Made by a program: the position numbers and the translations under genes. Below the pieces are notes generated by a model. The model saw only the letters and a program-made list of their open reading frames with translations. It was not told the DNA's origin and made no database searches. 64,000 nt of DNA, from NCBI RefSeq assembly GCF_900105065.1, contig NZ_LT629749.1:3224001-3288000 (forward strand), in the 5' to 3' direction. Position 1 is the first letter of the stretch, and each line of letters begins with the position of its first letter. Origin of the DNA: Friedmanniella luteola. GTDB lineage: Bacteria; Actinomycetota; Actinomycetes; Propionibacteriales; Propionibacteriaceae. This document shows positions 40,521-49,796 of the stretch, piece by piece.

Positions 40521-42034
40521 CAGCGCTCGCGCACCCCGTCGTCGCCGTGGTCGAGCGCGGGGGCGTCGTCGGCGAGGTCGCCGAGGCTGGTGAAGGTGTA
40601 CTCGCCCTCCACCTCGTCGTCGGCGGCGTGGTAGGCGGCGTCCTTGTCCCGGCGGCGGCGGATGGCCGGCCGCTCCTCGGTGAAGCGCTGGTCCTCCCCG
40701 CGCCGGCTGAGGATCTCGGCGCCGACGTCGACCTGCGGGGCGAAGTCGAAGACGACGGCGTCGTCCCCGCCGATGGCGACGGTGTCCCCGGCGCGCGCGC
40801 CGAGCTCCAGCAGCCGGGTCTCGATGCCGATCCGGTTGAGCCGGTCGGCGAGGTAGCCGACGGCCTCGGTGTTGTTGAAGTCGGTCTGCCGCACCCAGCG
40901 CTCGGGCTTCTCGCCCCGGACCCGCCAGAGCTCGCCCTCGGCCTTGATGGTGAACTCGGCGCCCTTGCCGCCGACCGACGGCGGGCGCAGCACGATCCGC
41001 TTCGGGGCCGGCGCGGGCATCGCGGCCCGCCGCGCGGCGACCAGCTGGGCCATCGCGAAGGTCAGCGCCTGCAGGCCCTGCCCGCTCTTGGTGGAGATCT
41101 CGAAGACCTGCAGCCCGCGGGCCTGCAGGTCGGCGATCACCAGCTGGGCGAGCTCGGCGGCGTCGGGGATGTCGAGCTTGTTGAGCGCGACCAGCCGAGG
41201 CCGGTCCTCCAGCCCGCCGTGCGCGGTGAGCTCGGCCTCGATGACGTCGAGGTCGCTCAGCGGGTCCCGGCCGGGCTCGAAGGTGGCGCAGTCGAGCACG
41301 TGCACCAGGGCGGCGCACCGCTCGATGTGGCGGAGGAAGTCGTGGCCGAGGCCGCGGCCCTCGCTGGCGCCCTCGATCAGCCCGGGCACGTCCGCGACGG
41401 TGTAGGTGGTCTCCCCCGCGACGACGACGCCGAGGTTCGGCACCAGGGTGGTGAACGGGTAGTCGGCGATCTTCGGCCGGGCCCGGGAGATGGCCGCGAC
41501 GAGGGAGGACTTGCCGGCGCTCGGGAAGCCGACCAGGCCGACGTCGGCGACGACCTTGAGCTCGAGGACGACGGTCCGGGTCTCGCCCTCCTCGCCCAGC
41601 AGGGCGAAGCCGGGAGCCTTGCGGCTGGCGGACGCCAGCGCGGCGTTGCCGAGCCCGCCGCGGCCGCCGCGGGCCACCGTCAGCTCGGCGCCCTCCCCCG
41701 TCAGGTCGGCCAGCTGCTCGCCGGTGTCGGCGTCGCTGATCACGGTGCCGTCGGGGACGCCGAGGAGGATGTCCTCGCCGTTGGCGCCGTTGTTGTGGTC
41801 GCCGCGGCCGGGCTGGCCGTTGGTCGCGCGCCGGTGGGACTGGCGGTGGTAGTCGACGAGGGTGGTCAGGCCGGGCTCGACCCGCAGGATGACCGAGCCG
41901 CCGTCCCCGCCGTTGCCGCCGTCGGGGCCGCCGAGCGGCTTGAACTTCTCGCGGTGGACCGATGCCACCCCGTGCCCGCCGTTGCCGCCGTAGACGTGCA
42001 GCGTGACCTGGTCGACGAAGCTGGGGATCGCCAT
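40520..42034 (-). CDS. obg: GTPase Obg/CgtA
   Basis: A 504-residue ribosome-associated GTPase. Residues 1-158 are the glycine-rich Obg fold ([37 protein letters not shown]). The G domain has G1 [11 protein letters not shown]3 [19 protein letters not shown] and G4 NKLD. Residues ~345-430 are the OCT domain ([45 protein letters not shown]), followed by a charged tail of ~65 residues typical of actinobacteria. It acts in 50S assembly and stress control. Lies downstream of rplU-rpmA as in most bacteria. Confidence 0.96.
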   Translation of the reverse strand: MAIPSFVDQVTLHVYGGNGGHGVASVHREKFKPLGGPDGGNGGDGGSVILRVEPGLTTLVDYHRQSHRRATNGQPGRGDHNNGANGEDILLGVPDGTVISDADTGEQLADLTGEGAELTVARGGRGGLGNAALASASRKAPGFALLGEEGETRTVVLELKVVADVGLVGFPSAGKSSLVAAISRARPKIADYPFTTLVPNLGVVVAGETTYTVADVPGLIEGASEGRGLGHDFLRHIERCAALVHVLDCATFEPGRDPLSDLDVIEAELTAHGGLEDRPRLVALNKLDIPDAAELAQLVIADLQARGLQVFEISTKSGQGLQALTFAMAQLVAARRAAMPAPAPKRIVLRPPSVGGKGAEFTIKAEGELWRVRGEKPERWVRQTDFNNTEAVGYLADRLNRIGIETRLLELGARAGDTVAIGGDDAVVFDFAPQVDVGAEILSRRGEDQRFTEERPAIRRRRDKDAAYHAADDEVEGEYTFTSLGDLADDAPALDHGDDGVRER

Positions 42035-42120
42035 GCCGCGCTCCTCTCGTGCGTACGGTTCCGCGTACGGGTGGGGGTGGTCCCGGAACGGCTGTTCGCG
42101 AGTCCTGCTGGTGGAACCAC

Positions 42121-42150
42121 GGAAGGGTGGCCCGATCGGGCCACCCTTCC
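42121..42150. terminator. Perfect 30-bp palindrome after rpmA
   Basis: GGAAGGGTGGCCCGATCGGG-CCACCCTTCC reads the same on both strands: 15-bp arms with no unpaired loop. It lies 30 bases downstream of the rpmA stop and upstream of obg. Probably an intrinsic terminator or attenuator that separates the abundant ribosomal-protein mRNA from obg; there is no T-run. Confidence 0.8.
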
Positions 42151-42180
42151 GGTCGTACGGGTCGAGCTGTGCGGTGCTGG

Positions 42181-42468
42181 CTACGCGGAGACCGCGACCT
42201 CCGCGGGGGCCGGGACGTCCAGCGGGAGGATGTTCACGACGCGACGGCCACGCCGGGTGCCGAACTCGACGTGCCCCGGGCGGAGCGCGAAGAGGGTGTC
42301 GTCGCCGCCGCGGCCCATGCCGTCACCGGGGTGGAAGTGGGTCCCGCGCTGACGGACGATGATCTCGCCCGCGTTGACCAGCTGGCCGCCGAAGCGCTTC
42401 ACGCCGAGGCGCTGGGCGTTCGAGTCGCGACCGTTGCGGGTGGAGGATGCGCCCTTTTTGTGTGCCAT
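42181..42468 (-). CDS. rpmA: 50S ribosomal protein L27
   Basis: A 95-residue protein: [69 protein letters not shown], the standard L27 sequence with its flexible N-terminal tail reaching the peptidyl-transferase centre. The last ~15 residues ([17 protein letters not shown]) are a lineage-specific extension. It follows rplU by seven bases. Confidence 0.97.
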   Translation of the reverse strand: MAHKKGASSTRNGRDSNAQRLGVKRFGGQLVNAGEIIVRQRGTHFHPGDGMGRGGDDTLFALRPGHVEFGTRRGRRVVNILPLDVPAPAEVAVSA

Positions 42469-42475
42469 GTCTGCC

Positions 42476-42784
42476 TCAGCTCTCGATACCGGTGACGCGG
42501 ACCTGGACGTAGTGCTGACGGTGTCCCTGGCGCTTGCGGTAGCCGGTCTTGTTCTTGTACTTGAGGATGTGGATCTTCGGACCCTTGGTGGCGCCGAGCA
42601 CCTCGGCGGTCACGGTGACCGAGCTCAGGGCCGAGGCCGTCGAGAGGACGGACTCGCCGTCGACGAGCATCAACGGCTGCAGGTTGAGGCTCTCGCCCAC
42701 CGCGCTGTCGGTCTTGTCGATCTCGAGAACGTCGCCCACGCTGACCTTGTGCTGGCGGCCGCCACTACGCACGACTGCGTACAC
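42476..42784 (-). CDS. rplU: 50S ribosomal protein L21
   Basis: A 102-residue protein, the normal length: [48 protein letters not shown]...[42 protein letters not shown], the conserved L21 core with the KxKxxYRKRxGHRQ RNA-binding loop. GTG start at 42784 matches the usual first residues; the frame is open further without family match. First gene of rplU-rpmA. Confidence 0.96.
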   Translation of the reverse strand: MYAVVRSGGRQHKVSVGDVLEIDKTDSAVGESLNLQPLMLVDGESVLSTASALSSVTVTAEVLGATKGPKIHILKYKNKTGYRKRQGHRQHYVQVRVTGIES

Positions 42785-42991
42785 GCCTGACCTACTCTCT
42801 TCGATGTCTTCCGGAAGTCTATCGGCGGCGTGACCACGCCTCCGACCCCGAGGGCCGGATCCGATCACACCGGTGAGGCGTGCACGCGATCACGACGAGC
42901 GCACACCGAGGGTCAAGGCTACGTGGCCGCCCCACGAGGGTCAAACGAGGCGTGCCGCGTGCTGCCGGCGCCCGCCACTACTGTGTCACCC

Positions 42992-43750
42992 GTGCTCCCC
43001 CGGATCGCCGCCACGGCCTACCTCACCCCGCTCCGGGAGGGCGGGTCGCTGCCGGCGCTGATGGAGGCCGACGACCTCGGCACCTACGTGGTGAAGTTCA
43101 CCGGCGCCGGCCAGGGTCCCAAGGCGCTGGTCGCCGAGATCGTCGTCGGCGAGCTGGCCCGGGCGCTGGAGATCCCCGTCCCCGAGCTCGCCCTCGTCGA
43201 CGTCGACGCCGAGATCGGCCGCCGCGAACCCGACGAGGAGGTGCAGGAGCTGGTCAGCCGGAGCGCCGGGCTGAACCTCGCCGTCGACTTCCTGCCCGGC
43301 TCGGTCGGCTACGACACCACCTTCGCCGTCGACCCGCTGACCGCGTCGCGGGTGGTCTGGCTGGACGCCTTCGTCGCCAACGTCGACCGCAGCCGGCGCA
43401 ACACCAACCTGCTGATCTGGCACAAGGCGCTGTGGGCGATCGACCACGGCGCCTGCCTGCGCTTCCACCACGCCTGGGGCGACGTCGCCGCCTTCGCCGC
43501 CTCGACCTACAACTACGCCGACCACGTGCTCGTGGGCGTCGGGGACCCGCGCAGCGTGCACGACGACCTGCGCGCCCGGGTGGACGCCGCCCTGCTGGCC
43601 GAGGTGCTCGCGCTGGTGCCCGACCCGTGGCTGCAGCCCGACCCGACGCGACCCGACCCGCGGGCCCCGCACGACGCGCCGACCGCCCGCGAGGTCTACC
43701 GGGAGTACCTGCTGGCCCGGCTGGACGCGGCCGAGCGGTGGCTGCCGTGA
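42992..43750 (+). CDS. HipA-like kinase family protein
   Basis: A 252-residue protein. LPRIAATAYLTPLREGGSLPALMEADDLGTYVVKFTGAGQGPKALVAEIVVGELARALEIPVPELALVDV has the nucleotide-binding VKF lysine and helix of the HipA-like kinase fold. WLDAFVANVDRSRRNTNLLIWHKALWAIDHGACL gives the catalytic loop (D-R-S-x2-N-x-N) and the metal-binding DHG. It is a short, stand-alone member without the HipB partner, coupled to a DUF3037 gene (four-base overlap). Divergent from rplU. Substrate unknown; HipA itself phosphorylates a tRNA synthetase. Confidence 0.85.
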   Translation: MLPRIAATAYLTPLREGGSLPALMEADDLGTYVVKFTGAGQGPKALVAEIVVGELARALEIPVPELALVDVDAEIGRREPDEEVQELVSRSAGLNLAVDFLPGSVGYDTTFAVDPLTASRVVWLDAFVANVDRSRRNTNLLIWHKALWAIDHGACLRFHHAWGDVAAFAASTYNYADHVLVGVGDPRSVHDDLRARVDAALLAEVLALVPDPWLQPDPTRPDPRAPHDAPTAREVYREYLLARLDAAERWLP

Positions 43751-44139
43751 GCCGGCACGCGTTCCAGTACGCCGTGCTGCGGGCGGTGCCGCGGATCGAC
43801 CGCGGCGAGTTCGTCAACGTCGGCGTCATCCTCTACTGCCAGGGCCTGGACTACCTGCACGCCTCGGTGGTCGTCGACGACGTGCGGCTGCGCGCGCTCG
43901 CCGAGGAGGTCGACCTGGACGCGGTCCGCACCTCGGCCGAGGCCGTCGTCACCGCGTGCCGGCACCCCGAGGGCACCGCCCGCGAGGGGACCGGGCTCGC
44001 CCACACCTTCGGCCGGCTCACCGCGCCGCGCAGCACGGTGGTGCAGCCCTCCCCGGTGCACGCCGGTGTCACCGAGGACCCCGCGCACACCCTCGGCGCC
44101 CTGCTCGGCAAGCTCGTCGCCCCTCCGGCGCCCCGGTGA
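43747..44139 (+). CDS. DUF3037 family protein
   Basis: A 130-residue protein: HAFQYAVLRAVPRIDRGEFVNVGVILYCQGLDYLHASVVVDDVRLRALAEEVDLDAVRTSAEAVVTACR. The YAxLRxVPRxxRGEFxNVGVIL opening is the DUF3037 signature. It begins with GTG overlapping the HipA-like stop (GTGA), and this pairing of HipA-like kinase and DUF3037 recurs in bacteria, which suggests a shared function. Role unknown. Confidence 0.85.
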   Translation: MSRHAFQYAVLRAVPRIDRGEFVNVGVILYCQGLDYLHASVVVDDVRLRALAEEVDLDAVRTSAEAVVTACRHPEGTAREGTGLAHTFGRLTAPRSTVVQPSPVHAGVTEDPAHTLGALLGKLVAPPAPR

Positions 44140-44621
44140 GCTCGACGCCCTCGGCCGCGCCGGAGCCCGTGGCCTGGCGGCTGGGCGGGCCGCCGCTGCT
44201 GCTGCGGCTGGCCCCGCTGGCGGCCGTCGTCTGGATCGCGGTCGGCGGCCTGCGCCGGCTGTCCGACCCGGCCCGGGCCCGGGACGGCTCCGACGCCCTG
44301 CTGGTCATCGGCTACCTGGTGCTCCTGCTGGCCGTGGTGGCCGCCGGCGTGGTCACCGCCCGGACCCGGGTGCGGGTCGACGACGAGGGCGTGGAGGTGC
44401 GCGAGATCGGCACGCACCGCTACCCCTGGGCGCAGATCACCGGGGTCCGGGTCGACACCGCGCAGCCCCCGCGCTGGGCCGCGCTGGAGCTGGCGGACGG
44501 CCGGCGGCGAGCGCTGCCGGCCCCCGGCGGGGCGCTGCGGCGGCGCGGTGACACCACGGTCACCGACGCCGCAGACCTGCTGCGCCGGCGGCGGGAGCGG
44601 TACCGGCCCCCGTCAGGCTGA
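44136..44621 (+). CDS. PH-domain membrane protein
   Basis: A 161-residue protein with two membrane helices (LLLRLAPLAAVVWIAVGGLRRL and LLVIGYLVLLLAVVAAGVVTA) followed by a bacterial PH-like domain (TRVRVDDEGVEVREIGTHRYPWAQITGVRVDTAQPPRWAALELADGRRRALPAPGG). Such proteins are common in actinobacteria, function mostly unknown. GTG start overlaps the DUF3037 stop. Its stop lies within the tandem repeat at 44612-44671. Confidence 0.75.
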   Translation: MSSTPSAAPEPVAWRLGGPPLLLRLAPLAAVVWIAVGGLRRLSDPARARDGSDALLVIGYLVLLLAVVAAGVVTARTRVRVDDEGVEVREIGTHRYPWAQITGVRVDTAQPPRWAALELADGRRRALPAPGGALRRRGDTTVTDAADLLRRRRERYRPPSG

Positions 44622-44671
44622 GCTCCCTGTCAGGCTGAGCTCCGTCAGGCTGAGCTCCCCGTCAGGCTGGG
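44612..44671 (+). repeat. Short tandem repeat spanning the ends of two convergent genes
   Basis: Four copies of GTCAGGCTGAGCTCC (the last one cut and changed to GTCAGGCTGGG) separated by one or two bases. The stop codons of the PH-domain gene (plus strand) and of fprA (minus strand, TCA in GTCAGG) both lie in repeat units, so unit loss or gain would leave both proteins intact. Confidence 0.8.
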
Positions 44672-46104
44672 TCGTCGCCGGGATGCCGGGCGGCCGCCAG
44701 CAGCTCGACGCGGTGGGCCAGCGTCGTGCGCAGCCGGCCGTGGCTGGTGCCCAGCGCCACCTCGGCGGCGTCGATCCGGTGCCAGGCCGGCAGGTCCAGG
44801 GCGTGCAGGCCCCGTCCGACGAGCAGCCGGTCGAGCGCGCCCGAGCGGCCCCGCGGCACCACCCGGCCGGCGTCGACGTCGGTCAGCAGCGAGGCCACGG
44901 TCTCGACGGCGTCGGACTTGTTGGTGCCGATCACCCCGGTCGGTCCGCGCTTGATCCAGCCGGTCACGTACTCGTCCGGTGAGAAGCCGTCGTCCCGGAT
45001 GACCCGGCCCTCGGCGTGCGGCACCCGGCCGGTGCTGGCGTCGTAGGGGACCCCGGGCAGCGCGACGCCCCGGTAGCCGACCGAGCGGACCACCAGGTCG
45101 GCCTCGACGGTGCTGAGCTCGCCGGTGCCGTCGACGTAGCCGTCGGAGCCGATCACCGTCCGCTCGAGCTCGACGCCGGTGACGTGGTCCTCACCGAGGA
45201 CGCGGGTGGGCCGGGTCCAGAAGTGCAGGACGATCCGCCGCGACGCCCCGGTGGGCGGCCGCGCCGCCCACTCCCGCATCACGGCCACGTTCCGGGCCGC
45301 CACCTTGTCCTGGCCGACGACGGCGAGGCTGGACGCGTCGAACTCCAGGTCCTCGGCGCTGACCACCAGGTCCAGGTCCGGCAGCTGGCCGAGCTCGCGC
45401 AGCTCCTTGGTGGTGAAGGCGGTGTAGGCGGGGCCGCGCCGGCCGAGGACGTGCACGGTGTCGACCCGCTTGCCGGCCAGCGAGGCCAGCACCTCCTCCG
45501 CCATGTCGGTGTCGGCCAGCTCGTCGGCGGACTTCACCAGGACCCGCGCGACGTCCAGCGCCACGTTCCCGACGCCGACGACGACGGCCGTCCGGGACTC
45601 CCGGACCAGGCGGGCGATCTGCGCGCCGGGGTCGGCGTCGGCGGTCCCGCCGGGGTCGGCCTCGGTGTGGGCGTCCGGGTGCACGTCGGGGTGGCCGCAG
45701 TACCAGTTGACGAACTCGGGGGCGCCGAGGCTGCCGGGGAGGTCCTCACCGGGGATGCCCAGCCGGCGGTCGGACCCGGCGCCGTAGGCGTACAGGACCA
45801 CGTCGACCGCGCCGCGGAGCTCCTCGACGGTGACGTCGCGGCCGATGGTGACGTCCCCGTAGAACGCGACGCCCGGCCGCTCCAGCGTCCGCTCGAGGGT
45901 GTTCCGGATGGAGCGGATGCTGTGGTGGTCCGGGGCGACGCCGTAGCGCACCAGCCCGAAGGGCACCGGGAGCCGGTCGAGCACCACCACCTCGACGGGC
46001 ACCGCGGACTGCGCCGTCAGCGCCTCGGCGGCGTAGATGCCGGACGGGCCGGCTCCGATGACGGCGACGACGAGCGGGGTCCGGGCCGGGGAGTCCACGC
46101 TCAT
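44662..46104 (-). CDS. fprA: Ferredoxin/adrenodoxin-type NADP+ reductase
   Basis: A 480-residue flavoprotein related to mycobacterial FprA and adrenodoxin reductase. VVAVIGAGPSGIYAAEALTAQ binds FAD; LPVPFGLVRYGVAPDHHSIRSIRNTLERTL is the family hallmark; TAVVVGVGNVALDVARVLVKSADELADTDM binds NADP; SVGYRGVALPGVPYD and GWIKRGPTGVIGTNKSDAVETV close the FAD site. It shuttles electrons between NADPH and ferredoxins, for example for P450s. The ATG at 46104 gives the usual N-terminus. Confidence 0.92.
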   Translation of the reverse strand: MSVDSPARTPLVVAVIGAGPSGIYAAEALTAQSAVPVEVVVLDRLPVPFGLVRYGVAPDHHSIRSIRNTLERTLERPGVAFYGDVTIGRDVTVEELRGAVDVVLYAYGAGSDRRLGIPGEDLPGSLGAPEFVNWYCGHPDVHPDAHTEADPGGTADADPGAQIARLVRESRTAVVVGVGNVALDVARVLVKSADELADTDMAEEVLASLAGKRVDTVHVLGRRGPAYTAFTTKELRELGQLPDLDLVVSAEDLEFDASSLAVVGQDKVAARNVAVMREWAARPPTGASRRIVLHFWTRPTRVLGEDHVTGVELERTVIGSDGYVDGTGELSTVEADLVVRSVGYRGVALPGVPYDASTGRVPHAEGRVIRDDGFSPDEYVTGWIKRGPTGVIGTNKSDAVETVASLLTDVDAGRVVPRGRSGALDRLLVGRGLHALDLPAWHRIDAAEVALGTSHGRLRTTLAHRVELLAAARHPGDDPA

Positions 46105-46137
46105 GGCGGCCAGTATGTCCTCCTGCCGGGAACGCGC

Positions 46138-46169
46138 AGGACGCCGCACCCGGGTGGGTGCGGCGTCCT
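46138..46169 (-). terminator. Intrinsic-terminator-like hairpin after rne
   Basis: AGGACGCCGCACCC (46138-46151) pairs perfectly with 46156-46169 around a four-base loop. It lies 10 bases past the rne stop and before fprA, so it most likely ends the rne transcript. Confidence 0.8.
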
Positions 46170-46178
46170 GGGCGTGCC

Positions 46179-49100
46179 TCAGCTGGACGGGACGGGCTCG
46201 CCCTGCGGGTCGGCGGCCGGGGCCGCCTGCGGGTCGGCCACGGTGGCCGCCGGCGCCGGGGTGGCGGAGACGCTCGGCGCGCCCTGCTCGCGCACCGCGC
46301 GACGGCGGGTGCCCCCGCGCCGGCCGCGCGGCCGCTCCTCGGGCTCGGCCGCGGGGGCCGGCTCGCTGGTCGGCTCCGGAGCCGCCGTCGCCGGGGCGTC
46401 GGTCGTCGCGGTGCCGGTCGTCGCCGTGTCGCTGGTCGCGGTGTCGGTCGTCGCGGCGTCGGGCACGAAGGCCTCGACCGGGGCCTCGGCCGCCGGGGCT
46501 GACGTCACCTCGGCGACCTCGTCGGCCGAGACCGCGGCCACCGGCGCCGGCACGGACGGAGCGCTCGGTCGCGGCTGGCGCTGGCCACCGTCGCCGCGGC
46601 CGCCGTTCTCACCGCGCCCGCCGCCGTCACCGCGGCCGCTGCTCTCGCCGCGCCCGCCGTTCCCGCCGCCCGAGCCGCCACCCTGGTTGCCGCCGCCGCG
46701 GCGGCCGCCGCGACCGGAGTCACCGCGGTTGGCGTCACCCCGGCCGGAGTCGCGGGTACCGCCGTCGGCCTGGCGCTGGGACTCGACCGGCAGGTCGTGG
46801 ATCTCGACGCCTCGGCCGTGGCAGTGCGGGCACTCGCTCGTGAAGGCCTCGGCCAGGCCGGTGCCGATCTTCTTGCGGGTCATCTGCACGAGGCCGAGGC
46901 TGGTGACCTCGGCGACCTGGTGCCGGGTGCGGTCGCGGCCCAGGCACTCCACCAGCCGGCGGAGCAGCAGCTCGCGGTTGGCGGGCAGCACCATGTCGAT
47001 GAAGTCGATGACGATGATGCCGCCGATGTCGCGCAGCCGGAGCTGGCGGACGATCTCCTCGGCCGCCTCCAGGTTGTTGCTGGTGACGGTGGCCTCGAGG
47101 TTGCCGCCGCTGCCGGTGAACTTGCCGGTGTTGACGTCGATGACGGTCATCGCCTCGGTGCGGTCGATGACCAGCGAGCCGCCCGAGGGCAGGAACACCT
47201 TGCGCTCCAGGCCCTTGGCGATCTGCTCGTCCAGCCGGAACGCGGCGAACAGGTCGCCCTGGGTCTCGGGGTCCCAGGTGCTGATCCGCTCCTGGAGGTG
47301 CGGGGCCACGTGCGTCACGTAGGACTCGACCGCCACGGAGGCGTCGTTCGGCCCGCCGTTGCCCTGGATGATCAGCTCGGAGAAGTCCTCGGTGAACAGG
47401 TCGCGGACGATCCGGACGGTGAGGTCGGGCTCGCCGTAGAGCTGCTGCGGCGACTGCCCGGAGCTGACCTTCTTCTCGATGTCCGCCCACTGCGCCTTGA
47501 GCCGGTTGACGTCGCGGACCAGCTCCTCCTCGCTCGCCCCCTCGGCGGCCGTGCGCACGATGACGCTCGCCTCGCCGATGAGGTCGGCCAGGATCTCCTT
47601 GAGCCGGCGCCGCTCGGTGTCGGGCAGCTTGCGGGAGATGCCGGAGAGGTGACCGCTGGGCGCGTAGACGATGTAGCGGCCGGGGATGGAGACGTGGTTG
47701 GTGAGCCGCGCGCCCTTCGCCCCGACGGGGTCCTTGGTGACCTGCACCAGGATCGTCTGGCCCGACTTGAGCACCCGCTCGACCTTGCGGCCCTGGCCCT
47801 CGGCGCCGAAGGAGTCCCAGTCGACCTCGCCGGCGTAGAGCACGGCGTTGCGGCCGCGCCCGATGTCGATGAAGGCGGCCTCCATCGACGGCAGCACGTT
47901 CTGCACGCGGCCGAGGTAGACGTTCCCGATCAGCGACGCCGCGGAGTCCCGGTCGACGTAGTGCTCGACGAGGATGTCGTCCTCGATCACCGCGATCTGG
48001 GAGAGGTCGTCGGCCTGCCGGACGATCATCTTCCGGCTGACCGACTCGCGCCGGGCCAGGAACTCGGCCTCGGACAGGATCGGCGCGCGGCGACGGCCGG
48101 CGTCGCGACCGTCCCGGCGGCGCTGGCGCTTGGCCTCCATCCGGGTCGAGCCCTCGATGCCCGTGACCTCCGAGCTCGCGGACCTGGTGTTCTTGCGCGG
48201 CTCCCGCACGCGGACGACGACCTCACCCGGGTCGTCGGCGGAGCTGCCGGTGTCCTCGCCGCGACGACGCCGACGCCGACGGCGGCGGCGCGAGCCGTCG
48301 CTCTCCTCGGCGTCACTGCTGTCCTCGTCGTCGGACTCGCCGTCGGCGGATGCCTCGGACGTGCCCTCGGCGGCCGGGACGGTCTCGTCGACAGCGGTGG
48401 TCGGCGCCTCGGGGGCGTCGTCCTCGCCCTCGGCGCTGTCCTCGTCGCCACCGGTGCGACGCCGGCGGCGGCCACCGCGGCGGCGGCGACGACGACGGGA
48501 GCCGTCACCGTCACGGCTCTCGTCCTCGTCGCCGTCCTCGTCGTCCTCGGCCGTCTCCGGGTCCGCCTGCTCGGCGTCGGACGGCGGGACGTGCTGGTCG
48601 GGGTCGGCCGGGGCGGTGTCGTCGGCCTGCACCTGGGTGTCGTCGACGGTGTCCTCGAGGACGTCGAGCGGGGACTCCTCCAGCGCGGCCAGGTCGGGCG
48701 CCGGGGTCTCCTCGAGCGCCTGCTCGGGGGCGTCGGCCGGCTGGCCGTCACGGGCGATCGCCTCGGCCAGCTGCTGGAGGGCGGCGGGCACCTCGGACGC
48801 GGCCTCCTCGCCGGCCCAGGCGCCGGTGGTGGGCTCCTCGACCGGCTCGGGCGGCAGCGCGGGCGCGGGCTCCTCGTCGACCAGAGGCGTCTCGGCAGCG
48901 GGGGCCTCGACGACGGCGGGGGCCTCGGGGACCGCCGCCTCGGCGACCAGGTCGTCGGCGGAGGACTCGGCGGCGGGCGCCGTGGCCTTCTTGGTGGCGC
49001 GCTTGCGCGGGGCGCGCTTGCGGGCGACGGGCGCCTCGGGCGTGGCCTCGACCGGCGACTCGGACGGCAGGTCCGCGGCGGTCGGGGTCTCGGCGACCGG

Positions 49101-49487
49101 CAGCTCGGCGACCGTCTCGGCCACCGGCTCGGCGGTGGGGGCGTCGTCCGTCGCGGCCGGCTTGGCCGCCGCCTTCTTGGCGGGGCGCTTGGCGGCGGCC
49201 TTCCGCGGGGTCTTCTTGGCCGGCAGCGGCGCGTCGGTCCCCGCGGGGACCTCGGTGGACGACTCGGCCGTGACCGGGGTGGCCTCGGGGGCCGGTGCGG
49301 CCTCGGGGACCGGGGTCTCGCTGACCGGGGTGGTCTCGCTGACGACGGCCGGGGCGGCGGCGCCGGCCGGCGGTCCGGCCGGTCGGCTGGCGGCCCGGCG
49401 GCGGCGCGGCCGGGCAGCGGCGGGCTGCTCGGTGGTCGGGGTGGTGCCCTCGGTGGGCTCGTGCGTGTCGGGCTCGTGGTCGAGCAT
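46179..49487 (-). CDS. rne: Ribonuclease E/G family endoribonuclease
   Basis: A 1102-residue protein. The first ~470 residues are acidic, Ala/Pro/Glu-rich with basic patches (RRRRRRGGRRRRR), a disordered region where other actinobacterial RNase E proteins bind partners. The catalytic core starts near residue 480: S1 domain (NVYLGRVQNVLPSMEAAFIDIGRGRNAVLYAGEV), 5'-sensor and DNase I-like site with SLVIDRTEAMTVIDVNTGKFTG and GGIIVIDFIDM (metal-binding aspartates), and the Zn-link SECPHCHGRG. The C-terminal ~140 residues are Gly/Arg-rich then Thr/Ala-rich. It starts mRNA decay and rRNA processing. ATG at 49487 with AGAGGAG five bases upstream. Confidence 0.95.
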   Translation of the reverse strand: MLDHEPDTHEPTEGTTPTTEQPAAARPRRRRAASRPAGPPAGAAAPAVVSETTPVSETPVPEAAPAPEATPVTAESSTEVPAGTDAPLPAKKTPRKAAAKRPAKKAAAKPAATDDAPTAEPVAETVAELPVAETPTAADLPSESPVEATPEAPVARKRAPRKRATKKATAPAAESSADDLVAEAAVPEAPAVVEAPAAETPLVDEEPAPALPPEPVEEPTTGAWAGEEAASEVPAALQQLAEAIARDGQPADAPEQALEETPAPDLAALEESPLDVLEDTVDDTQVQADDTAPADPDQHVPPSDAEQADPETAEDDEDGDEDESRDGDGSRRRRRRRGGRRRRRTGGDEDSAEGEDDAPEAPTTAVDETVPAAEGTSEASADGESDDEDSSDAEESDGSRRRRRRRRRRGEDTGSSADDPGEVVVRVREPRKNTRSASSEVTGIEGSTRMEAKRQRRRDGRDAGRRRAPILSEAEFLARRESVSRKMIVRQADDLSQIAVIEDDILVEHYVDRDSAASLIGNVYLGRVQNVLPSMEAAFIDIGRGRNAVLYAGEVDWDSFGAEGQGRKVERVLKSGQTILVQVTKDPVGAKGARLTNHVSIPGRYIVYAPSGHLSGISRKLPDTERRRLKEILADLIGEASVIVRTAAEGASEEELVRDVNRLKAQWADIEKKVSSGQSPQQLYGEPDLTVRIVRDLFTEDFSELIIQGNGGPNDASVAVESYVTHVAPHLQERISTWDPETQGDLFAAFRLDEQIAKGLERKVFLPSGGSLVIDRTEAMTVIDVNTGKFTGSGGNLEATVTSNNLEAAEEIVRQLRLRDIGGIIVIDFIDMVLPANRELLLRRLVECLGRDRTRHQVAEVTSLGLVQMTRKKIGTGLAEAFTSECPHCHGRGVEIHDLPVESQRQADGGTRDSGRGDANRGDSGRGGRRGGGNQGGGSGGGNGGRGESSGRGDGGGRGENGGRGDGGQRQPRPSAPSVPAPVAAVSADEVAEVTSAPAAEAPVEAFVPDAATTDTATSDTATTGTATTDAPATAAPEPTSEPAPAAEPEERPRGRRGGTRRRAVREQGAPSVSATPAPAATVADPQAAPAADPQGEPVPSS

Positions 49488-49796
49488 CCGGACTCCTCTG
49501 GTGCGCGGGGGGCGCACTTCTCGTTCGCCGCTCCGGCCGGAGGCCGGGCTGCGGAAGCTGACGGGGACCGACGTGGTGAGCCGGGACTCCCGCGGTCAGG
49601 CACGGCCGTCGTCACACGCTCGGACCGGCTTGTCGCGGTGGAGACCTGAGGTCCTCACCAGCGTGGTGGCCTGTCACCCCACCACGGACTCGTCGAGGCC
49701 GGGACCCTCGCTGGGTCAGCTCGGAGTGCCCGGTCGTGACCGAGTATCCCACACCTCACCGCACCTCCCGGCGAGCCGACGCGACCGGTGCGCCCC
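49488..49796. other. Gap upstream of rne
   Basis: About 310 bases between the rne start and the DUF2344 gene. No gene seen. It probably holds the rne promoter and a long leader; rne leaders often mediate autoregulation, but no specific structure was recognised. Confidence 0.5.

Noticed and set aside
45016-47322. A plus-strand open frame of about 770 codons opposite fprA and rne
   Set aside because: It spans two real minus-strand genes and a terminator; its composition is that of an antisense frame.
46797-49649. A plus-strand open frame of about 950 codons opposite rne
   Set aside because: It mirrors the high-GC codon pattern of rne, is made of Gly/Val/Leu/Arg runs and has no start signal or family motif. 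A shadow of the true gene.
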